From the NCBI RefSeq assembly GCF_021916785.1, contig NZ_JAKCFC010000012.1, positions 62,001 to 126,000 on the forward strand: DNA of 64,000 nt. The letters are read 5' to 3'. A program made the position numbers and the translations under genes. The notes under the pieces are model-generated. The model did no database searches, was not told the origin of the DNA, and saw nothing but the letters and a program-made list of their open reading frames with translations. Positions 17,462-26,728 of the stretch are shown piece after piece. The DNA is from Mycolicibacterium lacusdiani. Lineage in GTDB: Bacteria; Actinomycetota; Actinomycetes; Mycobacteriales; Mycobacteriaceae. Within the stretch, counting starts at the first letter, position 1, and each line of letters begins with the position of its first letter.

Positions 17462-18388
17462 GTGTCGAAGAAGAGTCCGACGTCCAGCAAGGGCGACGGC
17501 CGCCAGACGGTGCTCGCCGCCGGGGCCGTGCTGTGGCGCGACGACCGCGATGGAGCGCTCGAGGTCGCCGTCGTCCACCGCCCGCGGTACGACGACTGGT
17601 CGCTGCCGAAGGGCAAGGTCGACCCGGGCGAGACCGAGCCGATCGCGGCCGTGCGCGAAGTCGAGGAGGAGACCGGTTTCGACGCGGAACTCGGCAGGCG
17701 GTTGGCGTCGATCTCCTATCCCATCGAGCAGGGCACCAAGAAGGTGCGGTACTGGGCCGCGCGTGCGGTGGGGGGCGAGTTCGAGCCGAATGACGAAGTC
17801 GACCAGCTGCTGTGGCTGCCCGTCGGCGACGCGATGAAGCGACTGCAGTACCCGCACGACCGGAAGGTGCTGCGCCGCTTCGCCAAGCACCCGGCCGACA
17901 CCCGCACCGTGCTGATCGTGCGGCACGGCGTGGCCGGCAGCAAGTCGCGGTACAAGGGTGACGACCGCAAGCGGCCCCTCGACAAGAAGGGCCGCGCTCA
18001 GGCGGAATCACTGGTCGGGCAGCTGCTGGCGTTCGGCGCAACCGATCTGTACGCCGCGTCGCGCACGCGCTGTCATCAGACGCTCGAGCCGTTGGCGCAG
18101 GAGTTGGGCGTACCCATCTCCGACGAGCCGACGGTGACCGAGGAGGCCTACGCCGAGGATCCGGACGCGGGACGCCATCGCGTCATCGAGATCGCGAAGA
18201 GCGGCGCGACGCCCGTGATCTGCACGCAGGGCAAGGTGATTCCCGACCTGATCGCCTGGTGGTGCGACCGCGACGGGGTGAAGCCCGACAAGTCGCGTAA
18301 CCGCAAGGGCAGCACGTGGGTGCTGTCACTGGCCGACGATGCCCTGGTCTCGGCCGATCACATTGGCAGCCCCCTGGCGACGGCCTAG
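17462..18388 (+). CDS. mutT1: MutT1: Nudix hydrolase fused to histidine phosphatase
   Basis: A 308-residue two-domain protein. The Nudix domain is N-terminal, with box GKVDPGETEP and REVEEETGF (about residues 51-73, all acidic residues present). The C-terminal half is a histidine-phosphatase (SixA/PGM-like) domain with the catalytic RHG at about 154-156. In mycobacteria MutT1 hydrolyses 8-oxo-dGTP and diadenosine polyphosphates, cleaning the nucleotide pool. The GTG start follows CAGGAG. It sits 37 bp after ppk and ends at a strong bidirectional hairpin. Confidence 0.96.
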   Translation: MSKKSPTSSKGDGRQTVLAAGAVLWRDDRDGALEVAVVHRPRYDDWSLPKGKVDPGETEPIAAVREVEEETGFDAELGRRLASISYPIEQGTKKVRYWAARAVGGEFEPNDEVDQLLWLPVGDAMKRLQYPHDRKVLRRFAKHPADTRTVLIVRHGVAGSKSRYKGDDRKRPLDKKGRAQAESLVGQLLAFGATDLYAASRTRCHQTLEPLAQELGVPISDEPTVTEEAYAEDPDAGRHRVIEIAKSGATPVICTQGKVIPDLIAWWCDRDGVKPDKSRNRKGSTWVLSLADDALVSADHIGSPLATA

Positions 18389-18419
18389 CTCGGAACGCAG
18401 CCCGACCGCATACGCGAAA

Positions 18420-18449
18420 CGCGCCGTGGATCCGAGGATCCACGGCGCG
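18420..18449 (+). terminator. Bidirectional hairpin between mutT1 and hupB
   Basis: A 14-bp stem, CGCGCCGTGGATCC at 18420-18433 pairing with 18436-18449, has a two-base GA loop. There is no T-run on either side. It separates the converging mutT1 and hupB genes and is the obvious terminator candidate for both. Confidence 0.65.
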
Positions 18450-18482
18450 CTCGCTGCCCGAATCGGGCCGTGATGCTGGGTG

Positions 18483-19142
<660 letters not shown>

Positions 19143-19309
19143 GCAAAACCTCCGGAGCCAGTGGTCCACTTTGAACCGACTAATGCCCACGGTAAACCCT
19201 CGTGCTGCAGATATCCAAGAGCCACGCCCAATTTCGGAGATTGCTGGGGCTGCTTTCGGAATCCGATTGCCCCACATGGGCTGTGGTACGCCAGTCCTAG
19301 AACTGGGTT

Positions 19310-19333
19310 GCGGAGCGGCTGTTTCGGCTCCGC
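19310..19333 (-). terminator. Possible hairpin terminator after leuD
   Basis: A 7-bp stem (GCGGAGC with GCTCCGC) closes a 10-base loop just after the leuD stop. No T-run follows. The rest of 19143-19344 holds the unrecognised hupB promoter and nothing else visible. Confidence 0.3.
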
Positions 19334-19344
19334 CGGGCCCCGAT

Positions 19345-19938
19345 TCAGGCGTTGATCGTGCGCGGCTTCCAGCTCGGCCTGGCCTCTTCGTAGGCCTCGA
19401 TCTCAGCCTGTTTCCGCAGCGTAAGGCCTATATCGTCGAGACCTTCGAACAGCCGCCATGCGGTGTAGTCGTCAATCGTGAACGGCACCACCACCGTTCC
19501 TGCGGTCACGGTCCGATCCCGTAGGTCCACAGTGAGTTCCAGCCCTGGATTCTGCTCGATGAGCTTCCACAGCAATTCCACATCGTCTTGAGCGACTTCG
19601 GCCGCCAGAAGACCCGACTTGCCCGCGTTGCCGCGGAAGATGTCGGCGAATCGCGACGAGATCACGACTCGGAAGCCGTAGTTCATCAGCGCCCAGACCG
19701 CGTGCTCCCGGGACGAGCCGGTGCCGAAGTCGGGCCCCGCCACCAAGACCGAACCCCGGTCGAAGGGCGACAGGTTGAGGATGAACGCCGGGTCGTTGCG
19801 CCATGCGGCGAACAGCCCGTCCTCGAAACCCGTTCGGGTGACCCGCTTGAGGTACACCGCGGGGATGATCTGGTCGGTGTCGACGTTGGTCCGGCGCAGC
19901 GGGACCCCGATACCGGTGTGGGTGTCGAATGAATCCAT
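19345..19938 (-). CDS. leuD: 3-isopropylmalate dehydratase small subunit
   Basis: A 197-residue LeuD. Typical features are GVPLRRTNVDTDQIIPAVYL, the swivelling-domain motif GPDFGTGSSREHAVWAL and FADIFRGNAGKSGLL. With LeuC it isomerises 2-isopropylmalate to 3-isopropylmalate in leucine synthesis. The ATG at 19938 has AGGAG upstream, 8 bp after the leuC stop, so leuCD is one operon reading leftward toward hupB. Confidence 0.97.
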   Translation of the reverse strand: MDSFDTHTGIGVPLRRTNVDTDQIIPAVYLKRVTRTGFEDGLFAAWRNDPAFILNLSPFDRGSVLVAGPDFGTGSSREHAVWALMNYGFRVVISSRFADIFRGNAGKSGLLAAEVAQDDVELLWKLIEQNPGLELTVDLRDRTVTAGTVVVPFTIDDYTAWRLFEGLDDIGLTLRKQAEIEAYEEARPSWKPRTINA

Positions 19939-19946
19939 CAGATCTC

Positions 19947-21380
19947 CTAGCGGCTCGAGACGGGGGCCAAGTCGGCCGGTGAGGACAGGGTGCCGCGCAC
20001 GGCCGTCGCCGCGGCGACGGCCGGGGAGACGAGGTGGGTGCGGCCGCCCTTGCCCTGTCGTCCTTCGAAATTGCGGTTCGACGTCGACGCGCAACGTTGG
20101 CCCGGCTCCAGTTGATCCGGGTTCATGCCGAGGCACATCGAGCAGCCGGCCTGGCGCCACTCGGCGCCCGCGGCGGTGAACACCTCGCCGAGACCCTCGG
20201 ATTCGGCCTGGGCGCGAACGCGCATCGAACCGGGGACCACCAGCATCCTGACCCCGTCGGCGACCTTGCGGCCCTCCAAGACCTCGGCGACCACGCGCAG
20301 ATCCTCGATGCGGCCGTTGGTGCAGGAACCGACGAACACCGTGTCGACGGCCACTTCGCGCATCGGCATACCCGCACGAAGGTCCATGTACGCCAATGCC
20401 TTCTCGGCGTTCTGCCTCTCGCCCTCGTCGAACATCAGTTCCGGATCCGGCACGGCGTCCCCGAGCGGGACCCCCTGCCCGGGGTTGGTGCCCCAGGTGA
20501 CGAACGGGCTCAGCGAGGCCGCGTCGATGTAGACCTCGGTGTCGAATTCGGCGCCCTCGTCGGTGCGCAACTGCTTCCACGCCTGCACCGCCGCGTCCCA
20601 GTCGGCGCCGGTGGGTGCGTGCGGACGGCCGCGCAGGAACTCGAACGTGGTCTCGTCCGGAGCCACCATGCCTGCGCGGGCGCCTGCCTCGATGCTCATG
20701 TTGCAGATCGTCATGCGACCCTCCATCGACAGCGATTCGATGGCGCTGCCGCGGTATTCGATGACGTGCCCCTGCCCGCCGCCCGTGCCGATCTTGGCGA
20801 TGACGGCGAGGATGACGTCCTTGGCGCTGACGCCGGGGGGCAGCTCCCCGTCGACGTCGACGGCCATGGTCTTGAACGGGCGCAGCGGAAGTGTCTGCGT
20901 GGCAAGCACGTGCTCGACCTCCGAGGTGCCGATGCCCATCGCGAGCGCGCCGAACGCACCGTGGGTGGAGGTGTGGCTGTCGCCGCACACGACCGTCATT
21001 CCGGGCTGCGTCAGTCCGAGCTGCGGCCCGATGATGTGCACGATGCCCTGTTCGACGTCGCCCATCGGGTGCAGGCGGATGCCGAATTCCTTGCAGTTGC
21101 GCCGCAACGTGTCGACCTGAGTGCGCGACACCGGGTCCGCGATCGGCTTGTCGATGTCGATAGTCGGCACGTTGTGGTCTTCGGTCGCGATCGTGAGATC
21201 GGGCCTGCGGACCGGACGCCCGGCCAGCCGGAGGCCGTCGAAAGCCTGTGGGCTGGTGACCTCGTGGACGAGGTGCAGGTCGATGTAGATCAGGTCGGGC
21301 TCGCGGGCGGCGCCTTCGCCTCCGCCGGTGACGACGACGTGGTCGGCCCACACCTTCTCGGCCATGGTGCGTGGAGTCAT
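19947..21380 (-). CDS. leuC: 3-isopropylmalate dehydratase large subunit
   Basis: A 477-residue aconitase-family subunit. The three 4Fe-4S cysteines are visible in GSCTNGR and in AGCSMCLGMNPD; the N-terminal EDHNVPT and GDSHTSTHGAFGALA motifs are intact. It forms the LeuCD dehydratase with the following gene. The ATG at 21380 is favoured (AAGGA about 10 bases upstream); a TTG three codons earlier is possible. It is divergent from an IclR regulator across 74 bp, the arrangement of known leuCD regulators in Actinobacteria. Confidence 0.97.
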   Translation of the reverse strand: MTPRTMAEKVWADHVVVTGGGEGAAREPDLIYIDLHLVHEVTSPQAFDGLRLAGRPVRRPDLTIATEDHNVPTIDIDKPIADPVSRTQVDTLRRNCKEFGIRLHPMGDVEQGIVHIIGPQLGLTQPGMTVVCGDSHTSTHGAFGALAMGIGTSEVEHVLATQTLPLRPFKTMAVDVDGELPPGVSAKDVILAVIAKIGTGGGQGHVIEYRGSAIESLSMEGRMTICNMSIEAGARAGMVAPDETTFEFLRGRPHAPTGADWDAAVQAWKQLRTDEGAEFDTEVYIDAASLSPFVTWGTNPGQGVPLGDAVPDPELMFDEGERQNAEKALAYMDLRAGMPMREVAVDTVFVGSCTNGRIEDLRVVAEVLEGRKVADGVRMLVVPGSMRVRAQAESEGLGEVFTAAGAEWRQAGCSMCLGMNPDQLEPGQRCASTSNRNFEGRQGKGGRTHLVSPAVAAATAVRGTLSSPADLAPVSSR

Positions 21381-21454
21381 GACGTTCAATTCCTTCGGGC
21401 GACCCGCAGGTGAAGGGCTGGCAATCTCACGATGCGGGAAGCTAGTATCTCCCT

Positions 21455-22156
21455 GTGAGACAGGATAGCGGCATCGGCGTTCTCGACAAAGCCGTGGGGG
21501 TGTTGCACTCGGTGGCCGAGTCCCCCTGCGGCCTCGCCGAACTCTGCGAGCGCACCGGCCTCCCGCGCGCCACCGCCCATCGACTGGCCGCGGGCCTCGA
21601 GGTGCACCGACTACTGGCCCGCGATGCCGAGGGCCGGTGGCTGCTGGGCCCTGCGGTGACCGAGCTGGCCGGCCACGTCGACGATCCGCTGCTGGCGGCC
21701 GGAACCGTCGTGCTCCCCCGCCTGCGCGAGATCACCGGTGAGAGCATCCAGCTCTACCGCCGCGAGGGCACCTCACGCGTCTGCGTGGCGGCGCTCGAAC
21801 CGCTTGCCGGGCTTCGCGACACCGTCCCCGTCGGAACCCGTCTGCCGATGACTGCGGGCTCGGGAGCCAAGGTCCTGCTGGCCTACAGCGACGCGGCGAC
21901 GCAGCAGGCCGTGCTGCCTCAGGCCAAGTTCACCGACCGGACGCTGGCCGAGGTGCGCAGGCGCGGATGGGCCCAGAGCGCCGCGGAGCGCGAGCCGGGT
22001 GTGGCGAGTGTCTCGGCTCCAGTGCGCGACGGCCGGGGCGCCGTCGTCGCGGCCGTGTCGGTCTCGGGCCCCATCGACCGCATGGGCCGCAGGCCGGGCG
22101 CGCGCTGGGCGGCGGACCTGCTCGCGGCCGCCGAGGCGCTCACGCGCCGGCTGTAG
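21455..22156 (+). CDS. IclR-family regulator, NdgR/LtbR type (probable leuCD regulator)
   Basis: A 233-residue regulator. The N-terminal winged helix-turn-helix covers residues 8-65 (GIGVLDKAVGVLHSVAE, LAELCERTGLPRATAHRLA), followed by an IclR effector domain with RLPMTAGSGAKVLLAY and EREPGVASVSAPVRD. Its close likeness to Streptomyces NdgR and Corynebacterium LtbR, both of which control divergent leuCD, makes a leucine-pathway role likely. The equivalent M. tuberculosis gene is Rv2989. The start is GTG. A short dyad TCTC-CCTGT-GAGA overlaps the start codon and may be part of an operator. The gene ends at a strong hairpin. Confidence 0.9.
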   Translation: MRQDSGIGVLDKAVGVLHSVAESPCGLAELCERTGLPRATAHRLAAGLEVHRLLARDAEGRWLLGPAVTELAGHVDDPLLAAGTVVLPRLREITGESIQLYRREGTSRVCVAALEPLAGLRDTVPVGTRLPMTAGSGAKVLLAYSDAATQQAVLPQAKFTDRTLAEVRRRGWAQSAAEREPGVASVSAPVRDGRGAVVAAVSVSGPIDRMGRRPGARWAADLLAAAEALTRRL

Positions 22157-22167
22157 AGCCGTAACGA

Positions 22168-22203
22168 CGAAAGCGCCCGGTCCGTGTGGACCGGGCGCTT
22201 TCG
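22168..22203 (+). terminator. Hairpin terminator after the IclR regulator
   Basis: A perfect 16-bp stem (CGAAAGCGCCCGGTCC with its complement) closes a GTGT loop; the 3' arm ends CTTTCG. It lies directly between the regulator and the tRNA-Glu gene on the other strand and can terminate both. Confidence 0.8.
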
Positions 22204-22210
22204 CGTGTTG

Positions 22211-22283
22211 TACCCCCGATGGGATTCGAACCCACGCTACCGCCGTGAGAGGGCGGCGTCCTAGGCCGCTAGACGACGGGGGC
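22211..22283 (-). tRNA. tRNA-Glu (anticodon CTC)
   Basis: A 73-nt cloverleaf on the minus strand. The acceptor stem is GCCCCCG with CGGGGGT (one G-U pair at the end) and discriminator A. The anticodon arm GCCGCC-CTC-TCACGGCGG reads CTC. The T arm contains GGTTCGAATCC. CCA is not encoded. It lies 64 bp from tRNA-Gln and downstream of gltX, the enzyme that charges it. Confidence 0.95.
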
Positions 22284-22347
22284 TAGAACTAATTCGCGAC
22301 GGTCAGCATATCTCAGGGACGATTGCTGACCTAATCGCTTCGGTTGG

Positions 22348-22419
22348 CTGGGGTACCAGGACTCGAACCTAGAATGGCGGTACCAGAAACCGCTGTGTTG
22401 CCAATTACACCATACCCCA
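22348..22419 (-). tRNA. tRNA-Gln (anticodon CTG)
   Basis: A 72-nt cloverleaf on the minus strand. The acceptor stem is TGGGGTA with TACCCCA and discriminator G. The anticodon stem GCGGT/ACCGC closes a loop TTCTGGT, anticodon CTG. The T arm contains GGTTCGAGTCC. In organisms without glutaminyl-tRNA synthetase it is first charged with Glu by GltX and then amidated by GatCAB; both are encoded in this window. The interval 22420-22540 has no recognised feature. Confidence 0.95.
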
Positions 22420-22540
22420 CTGGCTGCCCAAGACCGCTGGTCAGAGGCACATTTCGAAGCTCGTCACGTCGCGGTGGCCACCGCGTGCGCGCCGTTCTCC
22501 GGCCGACAGGCAGACTACCAAAGATTCTCGGGCCTCAATC

Positions 22541-24025
22541 TCACGCCTCCCCGCCGGCGTACTCGCGGCCTGCTCGCAGCCGGTCGAGACTGCGCTCACG
22601 GCCCAACAACTCGAGCGACTCGAACAGCGGCGGGCTGATCGAGGACCCCGTGGCCGCCACCCGGATCGGGCCGAACGCCTTGCGCGGCTTCAGTTCGAGA
22701 CCGTCGATCAACGCCGACTTCAGCGCCTCCTCGATCGCGGGCGTGGTCCACTCGCCAACGGACTCCAGCGCTGCCACCGCGGCGTCGAGTACCGCGACCG
22801 CCTCGGGACGCAACTCCTTGCCCGCCGACTTCTCGTCGAGTCCAAACGATGCATGGTCGAGGAACTTCAACAGGCCCCAGGCGTCGCCGAGCACCACGAT
22901 CCGGGTCTGCACCAGCTCGGCGGCCGTCGCGAACCCGGCATCGTCGAGTCCGGTGTCGTGGCCATGCGCCACGAAGTAGTCCCGCAGGCGTGCGGTGAAG
23001 TCCTCGACCGGCAGCAGCCTGATGTGCTCGGCGTTGATCGCGTCGGCCTTCTTCTGGTCGAAGCGCGCCGGGTTGGAGTTGACGTTGCGGACGTCGAACG
23101 CCGCGACCATCTCGTCGAGGCTGAACAGGTCGTGGTCGTCGGCGATGCCCCACCCGAGCAGCGCCAGATAGTTGAGCAGCCCTTCGGGAATGAATCCGCG
23201 GTCGCGGTGCAGGAACAGATTCGACTGCGGGTCGCGCTTGGAGAGCTTCTTGTTGCCATCGCCGAGCACGCTCGGCAGATGTGCGAACTCCGGGACGCGT
23301 TCGGCGACGCCGATCCGGATGAGCGCTTGGTACAGCGCAATCTGGCGCGGGGTGGACGGCATGATGTCCTCCCCGCGCAGCACGTGGGTGATCTTCATCA
23401 GCGCGTCGTCGACCGGGTTGACCAACGTGTAGAGGGGGTCTCCGCTGGCGCGGGTGATCGCGAAGTCCGGCACCGTGCCCACCGGGAAGCTCACCGGGCC
23501 GCGTACCAGGTCGGTCCACCCGATGTCCTGATCGGGCATCCGCAACCGGAGTACGGGCTTGCGTCCCTCGGCGGCGAACGCCGCCCGCTGCTCGTCGCTC
23601 AGCGTGCGGTCGTAGTTGTCGTAGCCCAGCTTCGGGTTTCGGCCCGCGGTGACGTGTCGCGCCTCGACCTCCTCGGGCGTCGAGTAGGCCTCGTAGACCT
23701 CGCCGGCTTCGAGCAGCCGGGCGATCACGTCGCGGTAGATCTCGCTGCGCTCGGACTGTCGGTACGGCGGATACGGCCCGCCGACTTCGGGGCCCTCGTC
23801 CCAGTCGAGACCGAGCCACCGCAGCGCATCGAGGATGGCTGCGTAGCTCTCGGCGCTGTCACGGGCCGCGTCGGTGTCCTCGATGCGGAAGACGAAGGTG
23901 CCACCGGTGTGCCGCGCATAGGCCCAGTTGAAGAGGGCGGTGCGGACCAGCCCGACGTGGGGAGTTCCGGTGGGCGACGGGCAGAACCGGACGCGGACCG
24001 GCGTCGTGCGTTCGTTGTCCGACAT
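22541..24025 (-). CDS. gltX: Glutamyl-tRNA synthetase (probably non-discriminating)
   Basis: A 494-residue class I synthetase. The HIGH-like signature is SPTGTPHVG (residues 17-25) and the KMSKS-like signature is KLSKRD near residue 255. It charges tRNA-Glu and, because GatCAB is present, probably also tRNA-Gln. The ATG at 24025 shares one base with the TGA of the upstream FAH-family gene (TGATG), so the two are translationally coupled. Both cognate tRNA genes follow directly downstream. Confidence 0.97.
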   Translation of the reverse strand: MSDNERTTPVRVRFCPSPTGTPHVGLVRTALFNWAYARHTGGTFVFRIEDTDAARDSAESYAAILDALRWLGLDWDEGPEVGGPYPPYRQSERSEIYRDVIARLLEAGEVYEAYSTPEEVEARHVTAGRNPKLGYDNYDRTLSDEQRAAFAAEGRKPVLRLRMPDQDIGWTDLVRGPVSFPVGTVPDFAITRASGDPLYTLVNPVDDALMKITHVLRGEDIMPSTPRQIALYQALIRIGVAERVPEFAHLPSVLGDGNKKLSKRDPQSNLFLHRDRGFIPEGLLNYLALLGWGIADDHDLFSLDEMVAAFDVRNVNSNPARFDQKKADAINAEHIRLLPVEDFTARLRDYFVAHGHDTGLDDAGFATAAELVQTRIVVLGDAWGLLKFLDHASFGLDEKSAGKELRPEAVAVLDAAVAALESVGEWTTPAIEEALKSALIDGLELKPRKAFGPIRVAATGSSISPPLFESLELLGRERSLDRLRAGREYAGGEA

Positions 24026-24810
24026 CACTTCGCCTTGCGGACAACGGGGTTGGACAGCGTGCCGATGCCCTCGACGGTGATGGCGACGGTGTCCCCGTCC
24101 TCGATCGGACCGACTCCCTCGGGCGTACCGGTGAGGATCAGATCGCCGGGCAGCAGTGTCATGACCGCAGAAACCCACTCCACGATGGCGCCGACGTCGT
24201 GGATCATCAGCGAGGTGTTGCTGCTCTGGCGCACAGTGCCGTTGACCTCGGTGCGCAGATCGAGGTTGAAGGGGTCGACGTCCGTCTCGATCCACGGCCC
24301 GACCGGGCAGAAGGTGTCGTGACCCTTGGCCCGCATCCACTGCCCATCCTTGCGCTGCTGGTCTCGCGCCGACACGTCGTTGGCGATCGTGTAACCGAGG
24401 ATGTTCTCCGCCGCGCGGGCTGCGGGCACGTCCTTGCACGGCCGCCCGATGACGATGGCGAGTTCGCCTTCGTGGTGCACCGGATTCGCGTCGGCGGGCA
24501 ATTGGATCGGCACGTTCGGTCCGATGATGGCCGTGTTGGGCTTGAGGAAGATCACCGGGTCCTCGGGAGCCACTCCCCCCATCTCCTCGGCGTGGGCGGC
24601 GTAGTTCTTGCCCATGCAGATGATCTTGCTCGCGAGGATCGGCGCGAGCAGCCGCACGTCGGCCAAGGGCCAGGACCTGCCCGTGAACTCGGGTGTGCCG
24701 AACGGATGCTCGGCGAGTTCACGCGCCGTCGCGCCGTCGGGGGTGGTGACGTCTCCTTCGATGGTGACGAAGGCGACACCGTCGGGACTAGCGATTCGAC
24801 CTAGGCGCAT
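24025..24810 (-). CDS. Fumarylacetoacetate hydrolase-family protein
   Basis: A 261-residue FAH-domain protein, equivalent by position to Rv2993c. The metal site is seen in KPNTAIIGPNVPIQLP, then HHEGELAIVIGRPCKD (His and two acidic ligands) and YTIANDVSARD. The family includes 2-hydroxyhepta-2,4-diene-1,7-dioate isomerases, acylpyruvases and oxaloacetate decarboxylases, so the exact reaction is open. It lacks a catabolic neighbourhood and is coupled to gltX, which suggests a housekeeping clean-up role rather than aromatic degradation. Confidence 0.88.
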   Translation of the reverse strand: MRLGRIASPDGVAFVTIEGDVTTPDGATARELAEHPFGTPEFTGRSWPLADVRLLAPILASKIICMGKNYAAHAEEMGGVAPEDPVIFLKPNTAIIGPNVPIQLPADANPVHHEGELAIVIGRPCKDVPAARAAENILGYTIANDVSARDQQRKDGQWMRAKGHDTFCPVGPWIETDVDPFNLDLRTEVNGTVRQSSNTSLMIHDVGAIVEWVSAVMTLLPGDLILTGTPEGVGPIEDGDTVAITVEGIGTLSNPVVRKAK

Positions 24811-24916
24811 TCGACCAGCTTAATCGCCGGTATGCCGTGCCGGACGACGGGTCCGCAGCTCAGTGAATCTCATCATTCGGGATCACTATTCAGCATGCTG
24901 GGATCGCCGTGCGACG

Positions 24917-26152
24917 ATGGCAGCCATGACCGCCAGCTCCATCGGAACCACCCGACGGTGGTCGATGCTGGCGATCGGCCTGGCCGCGACGTTGTGCGCC
25001 AACGTGTTCATCAACGGCGTGGCCTTCCTCATCCCGACGCTGCACCGAGACCGTGGTCTCGATCTCGCGGAAGCGGGCCTGGTGTCGTCACTGCCGAGCT
25101 TCGGCATGGTCGTCACGCTCATCGCCTGGGGCTGGGTGGTCGACCGGCTCGGTGAACGTTTCGTGCTCGCCGTCGGGTCGGCACTCACGGCGGCCGCCGC
25201 ATTCGCCGCGGCGTCAACGAGTTCACTGTTCGCCGTCGGCGCCTTCCTGTTCCTTGGCGGTATGGCCGCAGCGGGCAGCAACGCGGCGAGCGGGCGCCTC
25301 GTCGTCGGGTGGTTTCCGCCGCACCAGCGGGGTCTCGTCATGGGGATCAGGCAGACGGCTCAGCCGCTCGGAGTAGGAGTCGGCGCGCTGGTGATGCCGC
25401 AACTGGCCGAATCCCGCGGTATCGCAGCCGCTCTGCTCTTCCCCGCCATCGCGTGCGCGGTGGCCGCCATCGTCAGCGCCGTCGGCGTCGTCGACCCGCC
25501 GCGGCCACCGCGCGCCGAGGCGCCGACCGGGGATCTGGTCAATCCGTACCGCGGATCCTCGACACTCTGGCGGATCCATGCCGCCTCGGTGCTGCTCGTC
25601 ATACCCCAGGGCGTGCTCTGGACGTTCACGCTGGTGTGGCTGATGACCGACCGCGGGTGGTCGGCCGCATCTGCGGGCGCGATGGTCACCGCGGCCCAAG
25701 TGCTCGGTGCCGCAGGCAGGATCGCCGCGGGCCGCTGGTCGGACAAGGTGGGTTCACGTCTGCATCCGGTGCGCACGATCGCGATCGGCGCCGCGATCGC
25801 CATGGGGCTGTTGGCGCTGACCGATCTACTGGGTTCGCCGGTGTCGATTGCGGTGATGGTGGTCGCGTCAGTGATCACGGTGTCCGACAACGGATTGGCG
25901 TTCACCGCGATAGCCGAGATCGCGGGGCCGTTCTGGAGCGGTCGCGCACTCGGCACCCAGAACACCAGTCAACTGTTCGCGACGGCGGTGGCGCCGCCGG
26001 CGTTCGGCGCGCTGATCGCCGCGGCCGGCTTCCCGCTGGCTTTCGCGTTGTGCGCGGTGTTCCCGCTGCTGGCCGTTCCCCTAGTCCCGGTCGGCCGGGA
26101 TCCGCTACGCGCGCTCGATGCTGCCCCACCGCCGACGGGGCCGCGGACCTAG
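24917..26152 (+). CDS. Major facilitator superfamily transporter
   Basis: A 411-residue protein with about 12 hydrophobic membrane segments in two halves separated by a cytoplasmic loop (around residues 190-215, PPRPPRAEAPTGD). The loop 2-3 motif is GWVVDRLGERFVLAVG. It is equivalent by position to Rv2994. The substrate is unknown; the pattern suits an efflux or organic-anion carrier. Candidate ATG starts are 24917 and 24926; no strong ribosome binding site was seen. Its 3' end overlaps the convergent YrhK-like gene by 48 bp. Confidence 0.85.
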   Translation: MAAMTASSIGTTRRWSMLAIGLAATLCANVFINGVAFLIPTLHRDRGLDLAEAGLVSSLPSFGMVVTLIAWGWVVDRLGERFVLAVGSALTAAAAFAAASTSSLFAVGAFLFLGGMAAAGSNAASGRLVVGWFPPHQRGLVMGIRQTAQPLGVGVGALVMPQLAESRGIAAALLFPAIACAVAAIVSAVGVVDPPRPPRAEAPTGDLVNPYRGSSTLWRIHAASVLLVIPQGVLWTFTLVWLMTDRGWSAASAGAMVTAAQVLGAAGRIAAGRWSDKVGSRLHPVRTIAIGAAIAMGLLALTDLLGSPVSIAVMVVASVITVSDNGLAFTAIAEIAGPFWSGRALGTQNTSQLFATAVAPPAFGALIAAAGFPLAFALCAVFPLLAVPLVPVGRDPLRALDAAPPPTGPRT

Positions 26153-26728
26153 CGGCAGCAGTGCGGCCGCCAGGAAGCACAGCGCGCCGACGAACGTGCC
26201 TGCGTTGGCAAGCGCCTCGTCGGCCGTGACGCCGGACGCGCGGACGAACGCTCCGAGCGCGCTCAACCCGAACGCGACGCAGCCCGCCATGTTGATCCAC
26301 GTCGACTGCCAGTCAGTCGATCTCGGCCGCCAGGCGCCCGCCCCGGCGGTGAGCGCGGCGACGCCGAGCACCCCGCTGACGAGGAATGCCACCGAGCCGG
26401 CGGCATCCGGCGCCCAGACCAAGCCGCGTTCGGCGATCGCGCGGTGCGCCCAGACCGAGGCGCCCGTGCTGACGTTGAACAGCACGGTACCGACGAATTG
26501 CGTTGCGGCAGATTGCCATTGCAGGCTTCCCTCGGGACCTGACCGCACCAGCTGAACCCACGCGGCGCTGGTGAAGAACCAGGACCCCACGAAGCACAGC
26601 GCATTGGCTGCCGTCTCCCCCGCGGCGTCGGCGAGGCCGGGTGCGGTGGCGAGAGCGAAGAACGCCGAACCGACGGCGAACAGCCAGCACTGATGGGTCA
26701 GCGTGACCGCTGCGCGCAGCCGGGTCAC
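26105..26728 (-). CDS. YrhK-like integral membrane protein
   Basis: A 207-residue membrane protein with five or six predicted spans. The repeated pattern AANALCFVGSWFFTSAAWVQ, with small-residue helix packing followed by a Gln, is characteristic of YrhK-domain proteins; a second similar half follows. The function is unknown. The GTG at 26728 overlaps the MarR stop by 4 bp (GTGA), so the gene is translated with the MarR regulator. Its last 48 bp are antisense to the end of the MFS gene. Confidence 0.7.
   Translation of the reverse strand: MTRLRAAVTLTHQCWLFAVGSAFFALATAPGLADAAGETAANALCFVGSWFFTSAAWVQLVRSGPEGSLQWQSAATQFVGTVLFNVSTGASVWAHRAIAERGLVWAPDAAGSVAFLVSGVLGVAALTAGAGAWRPRSTDWQSTWINMAGCVAFGLSALGAFVRASGVTADEALANAGTFVGALCFLAAALLPLGPRPRRRWGSIERA

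Noticed and set aside
22853..24322. 489-codon frame opposite gltX and the FAH gene
   Set aside because: It runs across two real genes and their coupled junction on the other strand, and shows no domain.
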